This document shows, in pieces, positions 6,305 to 10,574 of a stretch of DNA of 10,574 bases. The stretch comes from Auxenochlorella pyrenoidosa. Its lineage: Eukaryota > Chlorophyta > Trebouxiophyceae > Chlorellales > Chlorellaceae. Numbering within the stretch: position 1 is the first letter of the stretch; every line of letters starts with the position of its first letter. A model generated the notes under the pieces. The model was given only the letters and a program-made list of their open reading frames with translations. It made no database searches and was not told the origin of the DNA. The stretch covers positions 519,818 to 530,391 of the forward strand of contig KQ481946.1 of NCBI GenBank assembly GCA_001430745.1, given 5' to 3'. Both the position numbers and the translations under genes were made by a program.

Positions 6305-9100
6305 ATGCTGGCCGGCATTCGGCCTCGCAGCGCCTCAGGCTGTGCAGGGCTCCAGCGGTCTCGGCGCCCCCTGCGGGCTCCTGGGCGGCAAGTGGTGCGC
6401 GTGACGGCATGGTGGTCGCCTCTGGGCAAGGGCAGGTGAGCCGATGCCCAGAGAGTAACCCCTCGGCCAGCGCTGGTGAAGTGCCGCCGCAAGCGTGCTG
6501 CTTACCGTGGCACGGGTTCTTCAGGGTGCGGCAACCTGTCAAGCTCCCATGGACCATGCAGTCTTGATGAGACCGACGACGAGATCCTCACAGCGGCAGC
6601 CGTGTCGAAGCAGAGCAAGGCGGCGCAGCGCCGCGAGCTGGGCGAGGCGAGGCATGGCATTGCGCAGCCAGGTCGGCCGCTGCCGCAGCTCCTGCTGCTC
6701 GTCCAGCATGCACTGCTGGCGGAAAACCCGTGTGGCATGCGCGACAAAGACTGCTTTGCTTTCGAATAAAGCTGGGCGGGATCGGCAATGCGGACGCACT
6801 CAACAGTCTGTTGCACAGCAGGGCACCCAGCGCAGCCCAGTCCTGCCGCGTACCGCCTACCAAGGGTGCCCGTGCCACCTGGCTCCCACCCCACCGCCAC
6901 CCCGCCTGCCCCCACACCCGCATGCCGCAGGCGGCGAGGATGTGCCGCCCACGCGCCAGTCGCTGCTGTCCTTTGCCACCTCGCTCACCTTTATAACAGC
7001 CGGCGCCTTTTTCGTGGGCAGCATGACCCGCAAGTACATCCTGCAGCCGCCAGAGGGCCGCCCGCCCTATGCCGCTGCCGGCAGCGGCGCCGGCGGCAGC
7101 GGCAGCAAGGGCAAGGGGTCCAAGCGCGGCGGCGCCAAGCAGCAGGCCGCCCGCGGCAAGGGCAGCGCACCCAGCGTGCAGGAGCTGGTGGCACAGCATG
7201 GCGGCGGCTCGCTGCTGGCGTCTGACGACCCTCAGCTGGCCTCTGCAGCCCTGGTGACCAGCCAGAACCGGCAGCAGGCAGCAGCCGCAGCGCAAGCCCA
7301 GGCAGCGGCGTCGGCAGCAACGGCAGCGGGTGGCGCACCGTCACCAGAGGGAGCGCCACCGCCCGCCCGGAGCGTGCAGCCGGGTGAGGGCAAGGTGGAG
7401 CAGCATGCAGAGCTGCCGGCAGCAGGGCGCCCTCCCCCGGCAGGCGTGCAGCAGCAGGCAGCAGCAGCAGCAGCAGCAGCAGACCCGCGGCAGCAGGCAG
7501 GGGATCAGCAGGCGGGTGCGGCCCCGCCGTCAGAGGCGGCACAGCAGCAGGCGCAACAGGTGGTGCAGCCAACAGACAGCTGGTGCGAGGCCACGCTGGC
7601 GCCTGCTGTGGCCGCGGCCGACGCGGCGGCAGCCAGCGCGGCCGCGCTGGCCGCCGCCGCGCCCATCCTCGACTGCGGGAAGGTGTGGATCCTGAGCCGG
7701 CCCAGGGAGGGCGGCGGCTCGGTTGCGCTGCGCCTGCTGTTCCCCGTGGGGCCGCTGGGCGAGGAGCAGAACTGCGTGGCGCTGCTGGCGGCGCAGGCGG
7801 ACGCCGAGGCGGCGCAGCGCCTGCTGGCGCGCCTGCTGGGCCTGCAGACGGAGCCACAGCGCGTGTCGGCGGAGCGCATTGCTGGCGAGGCGGGGCGGCG
7901 CCGCTGGGCGGCGGCCTTCTACCCCGCTGGCAGCCTGGCGGGCGTGCTCGCAGCGGTGGAGGACGCAGCTGCGCAGCAGGAAGCAGCCGAGGCCGAGGCC
8001 GAGGCCGCAGCAGCGCGGGGGGAGCAGGCAGCTGCCGGGCATCCGCCCAGCGACCCCGTGGAGCTACTGCAGGCGGTGCTGCAGCAGCAGGCGCTGCTGC
8101 TGAGCGGGGAGCAGATGCAGGCGGCGGCAGATGCGCTCGAGGCGGCGGCGGCAGGCAAGGCAGGGGAAGGCAACGGCGGCGGCGGCGGGGCTGGCAACAG
8201 CGGAGAAGCGGCAGCAACACGCGGCGCTGCCTCGCCGCCGCCCCAGCAGACCGCAGCACAGCAGGCAGTCGGATCGGTGGCGCAGCCCGACGCCCAGGCA
8301 GCGCCCTCCTCAACAACACCCGCCGCCGCCGCCCCCCCAGCAGCAGCAGCAGCAGAGCAGCAGGCGCGGGCGGCTTGGGACCCTGCCACCGAGCGGCTGC
8401 CCCGCCGGCACGAAGACCCCGGCTGGTGGCTGTCCCTGCCCGTGCTGCACGTCCCTCAGTTGGTCTATGCCGATGGCGCCAAGGGTCTGATGAGCGTGCC
8501 CCTCAGCCTCCCAGTGCTGTCTTCTGGCCAGGAGCCCGGCGGCGGCGGCAGCGATGCCGCAGAGGCGAGGCTGGAGCGGCGGCTTGTGGCGTTTGAGGGC
8601 CTGCGGGACGCAGAGGGCCTGCTGGAGTGCCCCCTCGAGGCAAGCGCCCCCTGGGGTGGTGTGCAGGGCAAAGGGGGGGTGGAGAGGGATTGGGCGGCAG
8701 TTGGGCTTGCCCAGGCTGGCATCGTGAGCGCATGCGGGACAGCGCTGGAGGAGGCTGCCTGCGCGCAAGGCACTGCTGTGGGTGCTGGGTCCAAGAGCAG
8801 GTCCGCTGCAAACCTTTCCACGCTAGCCACCCACCAGAGAGCTCGACCCCTGCCCCCCTGCAGGCGGGCACCGGCGCAGTGGCCGTGCAGATTGTGAGCG
8901 TGCCCCCCGCGCAGCTGGCGCAGCATGCCGCGACAAACGGCTGCGCGGTGGCCGCCCTGCCAGCCGGCGCGCTGTCGCTGCCGCCGGGCACCAGCTACGA
9001 CGGCGCTGTGGCTGCTGTGGTTTCGGCGGTCGAGCGGCAGTTTTACCAGCAGCTTGCGCATGCGGCAGGCGCCGGCGGAGGCAGCAGCAGGAAGGCCTAA
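6305..9100 (+). CDS. Unrecognised large protein with plastid-type presequence and one membrane segment
   Basis: I do not recognise this protein. Model exons: 6305-6435, 6562-6731, 6931-8660 and 8864-9100 (TAA), phase-consistent, 755 aa. Residues 1-37 look like a chloroplast transit peptide (Arg/Ser/Ala/Pro-rich, no acidic residues), ending with VVRVTAWWSPLGKG (30-43). An acidic start to the mature part follows (SLDETDDEIL, 44-53), then a charged helix-prone stretch. One membrane segment spans about 112-132 (LLSFATSLTFITAGAFFVGS), followed by basic MTRKY. The rest is mostly Ala/Gln/Gly/Pro-rich and probably disordered. It is broken by two ordered islands: about 344-451, with DCGKVWILSRP, ALRLLFPVGPL and RRRWAAAFYPAGSLAGVLAAVED; and about 597-677 plus the last exon, with WWLSLPVLHVPQLVYADGAKG, GAVAVQIVSVPPAQLAQHA and YDGAVAAVVSAVERQFYQQL. 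Intron 2 (6732-6930) is the weakest join; the first two exons could belong to a separate short gene. Confidence 0.6.
6436..6930 (+). other. Introns 1 and 2 of the plastid-type protein gene, with exon 2 between
   Basis: Intron 1 is 6436-6561 (donor GTGAGC, acceptor ACCATGCAG; phase 2, codon AGT). Intron 2 is 6732-6930 (donor GTGGCA, acceptor TGCCGCAG after a long C-rich tract; phase 1, codon TGC). A donor at 6672 (GTCGGC) is an alternative with the same phase and would shorten exon 2 by 60 bases. Unspliced, exon 2 reads on to a TAA at 6767-6769. Confidence 0.5.
7448..7483 (+). repeat. CAG/GCA trinucleotide repeat coding for an Ala run
   Basis: A nearly pure (GCA)n tract inside exon 3 of the unrecognised gene. 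Read in frame it gives VQQQ, then eight Ala, then Asp. A related tract at about 8337-8363 gives another Ala run. These are slippage-prone simple repeats that lengthen disordered linkers. Confidence 0.8.
8661..8863 (+). other. Intron 3 of the plastid-type protein gene
   Basis: Preferred donor GTGCAG at 8661, acceptor CCCCCCTGCAG ending at 8863, phase 0. It joins SAPWGG to AGTGAVAVQIVS. A second in-phase donor at about 8679 (GTGGAG) would add six residues. Without splicing the frame runs to a stop at 8895-8897 and loses the last ordered segment. Confidence 0.65.
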
Positions 9101-9788
9101 GAGCGGCGCTTCACTAGCGTCCCCTCGCGTACACTGACACACCTGCGAGCCTGCCCCCTGCAAGCTAGTTGAAATACCTGGCAACTCTTGCAGCAACCTC
9201 CAATGCCAGCCTGTGTTGCCGCAGGTTTGTCAGAGGGTGTTGTGTTATGGTCCTTCCAGTGGTGCTGTCGAGTTCGGTCGATCCCGTCTTTACAAAATGG
9301 GCAGCGCCGGTGCAAGAGGCTGAGGATCAGAGGGTGCATGCGACAGCTGGGATGCCTTGCAAGCCCCGGCTGGGGTGCCCCCGCTCCGGAGGGCGGGTGG
9401 CAAAACTGTTAGCAGGGTACAGGCAGCGGGGCGGGCAGCCGCTACAGTTTGGTAGCAAGTTGGGGACAAGACAGGGCGGGAAAAAGGGGCCGTGGTGCAT
9501 CAAGCGCTCTCGCATCGAAGGGGAGGGGTCAGCAAGCCAAGGGAGTGGAGTGCTAGGGGAGCAGTAGAAAGACCTGCTGGGGGCAGGGCAAAGAATGGGT
9601 CGCTATATTGCAAGTGCGCGCCTGGTTGGGCGAGATTAGACGAGTGGATAGGATGCAGGGTCAAGAGCAGCAGCAGGGGGTGGTGAAAAAGCAGAGGGAG
9701 TTGGACAGGGAGGCGGTGCGGTGCTGGCCCCCCTCGCAGTGGTATGCCAGCACCGCCCAAGAGTTTACAGCGTGCACGCGCCCGCCCG
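9101..9788. other. Convergent 3' region, no gene recognised
   Basis: These 688 bp lie between the two converging stop codons and should hold both 3' UTRs. No TGTAA occurs on the plus strand here. Two occur on the minus strand, at 9769-9765 and 9294-9290, and could end the minus-strand gene. From about 9470 to 9720 the plus strand is strongly purine-rich. The ORFs present lack conserved features or the codon bias of neighbouring exons, so I treat them as noncoding. Confidence 0.5.
9765..9769 (-). terminator. Candidate poly(A) signal TGTAA of the Ser/Gly-tail gene
   Basis: TGTAA on the minus strand, only 20 bases past the stop codon at 9789. It would give a very short 3' UTR. The second copy at 9294-9290 would give one of about 500 nt. 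I cannot decide between them from sequence alone. Confidence 0.4.
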
Positions 9789-10574
9789 CTACGCCTGGCC
9801 GCCCGCTTCGCCCTCGGGCCGCTGCTGCGCCGCCGCCGAGCGTGTGCTGCCGCTGCTGCCGCTGCCGCTGCTGCCGCTGCCGCTGCTGCCGCTGCTGCTG
9901 CCGCTGCTGCTGCGCTTTGACTTGGACATGCTGGCTGCCATGGCTGCAGGCAGAGGGTTCAGGGGGCGCCAGTCTGATGAGGCATTCGCGGGCGGCAGTC
10001 GCTCGGCTACTGCCCGCCCGCTCGGCGCCACGAAAACAGCAGGGCACCGTGCCCCCCGGCCTGAGGGAGGGCCGGCCCAGGCGGTGCCCAGCACTCACCC
10101 TCTGCGCCCGGCCCACCTGCAGCCACATCCACGGAGTGGTCGACAGCTAGGCTGGGCGGCTCGCCCGAGTCCGACTCCAGGCTGAAGGACTGGATCTGCG
10201 GCGGGCGGGCGGGTTGGTGGGTGAGAGTGGGGTGGGGGCAGGGGGTGTGCGTTGTCGGTTCAGGGCGCAGCAAACGGGGTGGGTGGGCCCTGCCATGCTG
10301 CCGCCCCGCCCTACCGGAGGGCTGCGGCTTGCGCACGCGGTGCACCCGCCAGCGCAGCCCTGGGATCAAGCTCCCCAGAGCAGTGCAGGGCCCTCAGTGC
10401 AGGTGGCGCAGGGTGCAGCCGCAGGAACGGGGGCAGTACACAGCAGCCCCAAGCGGCAGAGAGCAGCGCCCCACAGCCCCCCCCCCCCACCCACACACAC
10501 ACACCACCCAACCCCACCTCCTCCAGCGCCTCGTCCAGCTGGAAGTTGAGCTTGATGCGGGGGTCGTACTGGTT
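9789..10574 (-). CDS. C-terminal part of an unrecognised protein with a Ser/Gly repeat tail (gene runs off the right edge)
   Basis: Three minus-strand exons are seen: 10574-10518, 10195-10099 and 9943-9789 (TAG), with phase-matched joins, giving the last 102 residues. The first exon reads NQYDPRIKLNFQLDEALEE, a conserved-looking amphipathic segment. It splices to IQSFSLESDSGEPPSLAVD, an acidic Ser-rich stretch that could hold phosphorylation sites. The last exon begins AMAASMSKSKR, has a run of about 22 residues made only of Ser and Gly, and ends in a polar tail, QQRPEGEAGGQA. The Ser/Gly tail looks disordered. I could not assign a family from this fragment; the identity must come from the part beyond 10574. 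Splice joins are good (GTGGGG at 10517, CCGCAG ending 10196; GTGAGT at 10098, CTGCAG ending 9944). Confidence 0.65.
9846..9913 (-). repeat. 15-bp imperfect tandem repeat coding for the GSGSS tail
   Basis: About four and a half copies of a 15-bp unit (GGCAGCGGCAGCAGC on the minus strand) within the last exon, coding for repeated Gly-Ser-Gly-Ser-Ser. Copies are nearly identical at DNA level, which suggests recent slippage or unequal exchange. Confidence 0.8.
10196..10517 (-). other. Intron of the Ser/Gly-tail gene, carrying simple repeats
   Basis: A 322-bp phase-0 intron, the longest in the window (donor GTGGGG, acceptor CCGCCGCAG). Near its donor the plus strand has a run of 12 C (10477-10488) followed by a CA repeat (about 10490-10505). 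In the transcript this reads as a GU repeat and a G run, able to form G-quadruplex-like structure beside the donor. Confidence 0.7.

Noticed and set aside
6764..6772. AATAAA-like signal at the TAA stop in exon 2
   Set aside because: Green algae use TGTAA rather than AATAAA. The match overlaps a stop codon in an intron of the preferred model and is probably chance, though it would fit if exons 1-2 formed a separate small gene.
6495..6930. Upstream part of the unspliced 800-codon plus ORF
   Set aside because: Before 6931 this frame is rich in Ser, Arg and Cys with poor codon use. The sequence just before 6931 is a C-rich tract ending in GCAG, a typical acceptor. The spliced model with a transit peptide is better.
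6991..8319. Antisense ORF of 442 codons on the minus strand
   Set aside because: It is made almost wholly of Pro, Arg, Ala and Leu, as expected from the antisense of an Ala/Gln-rich GC-rich exon. It has no recognisable domain, and the plus strand carries the membrane segment and splice sites.
7583..8596. Plus-strand ORF of 337 codons in another frame of the large exon
   Set aside because: Its composition is Gly/Arg/Ala repeats typical of a frame-shifted reading of the real exon. It has no domain or independent start context.
9169..9567. Plus-strand ORF of 132 codons in the convergent region
   Set aside because: It lacks the third-position GC bias of real exons here, has no recognisable motif, and lies where two 3' UTRs are expected.

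Overview
The window looks like nuclear DNA of a GC-rich, intron-rich green alga. A coccoid trebouxiophyte such as a Chlorella relative is my best guess. The reasons are spliceosomal introns of about 100-320 bp cutting conserved protein families, strong G/C bias at third codon positions, Ala/Gln/Gly-rich low-complexity protein segments, and the green-algal poly(A) motif TGTAA downstream of genes. The taxon is inferred from composition and gene style; no sequence search was run.

I support five protein-coding genes, rebuilt by eye from splice sites, phase matching and family conservation. (1) Minus strand, 1457 to beyond base 1: the N-terminal part of a UFM1-specific protease 2 (UFSP2) homologue; the catalytic half lies outside the window. 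(2) Minus strand, 3711-1896: a complete six-exon gene for PACRG, the parkin co-regulated protein of the axonemal doublet-microtubule inner junction. Two of its five introns appear to be GC-AG. (3) Plus strand, 4101-6068: a seven-exon gene for a DUF3429/TMEM69-like membrane protein with a probable organellar presequence. (4) Plus strand, 6305-9100: a four-exon model for a large unrecognised protein. It has a plastid-type presequence, one membrane segment and long Ala/Gln-rich linkers around two ordered islands. (5) Minus strand, beyond 10574 to 9789: the last three exons of an unrecognised protein ending in a Ser/Gly repeat tail.

Layout: genes 1 and 2 are head-to-tail on the minus strand. Genes 2 and 3 are divergent, with 389 bp between start codons. 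Genes 3 and 4 are tandem on the plus strand. Genes 4 and 5 converge on a 688-bp region. The genes do not form a pathway: UFM1 processing, axoneme structure, an organelle membrane protein and two unknowns. No tRNA, rRNA, transposon or CRISPR array was seen.

The observations I rate highest are a well-preserved PACRG in what may be a non-motile alga, its paired GC-AG introns, and the unrecognised plastid-type membrane protein.
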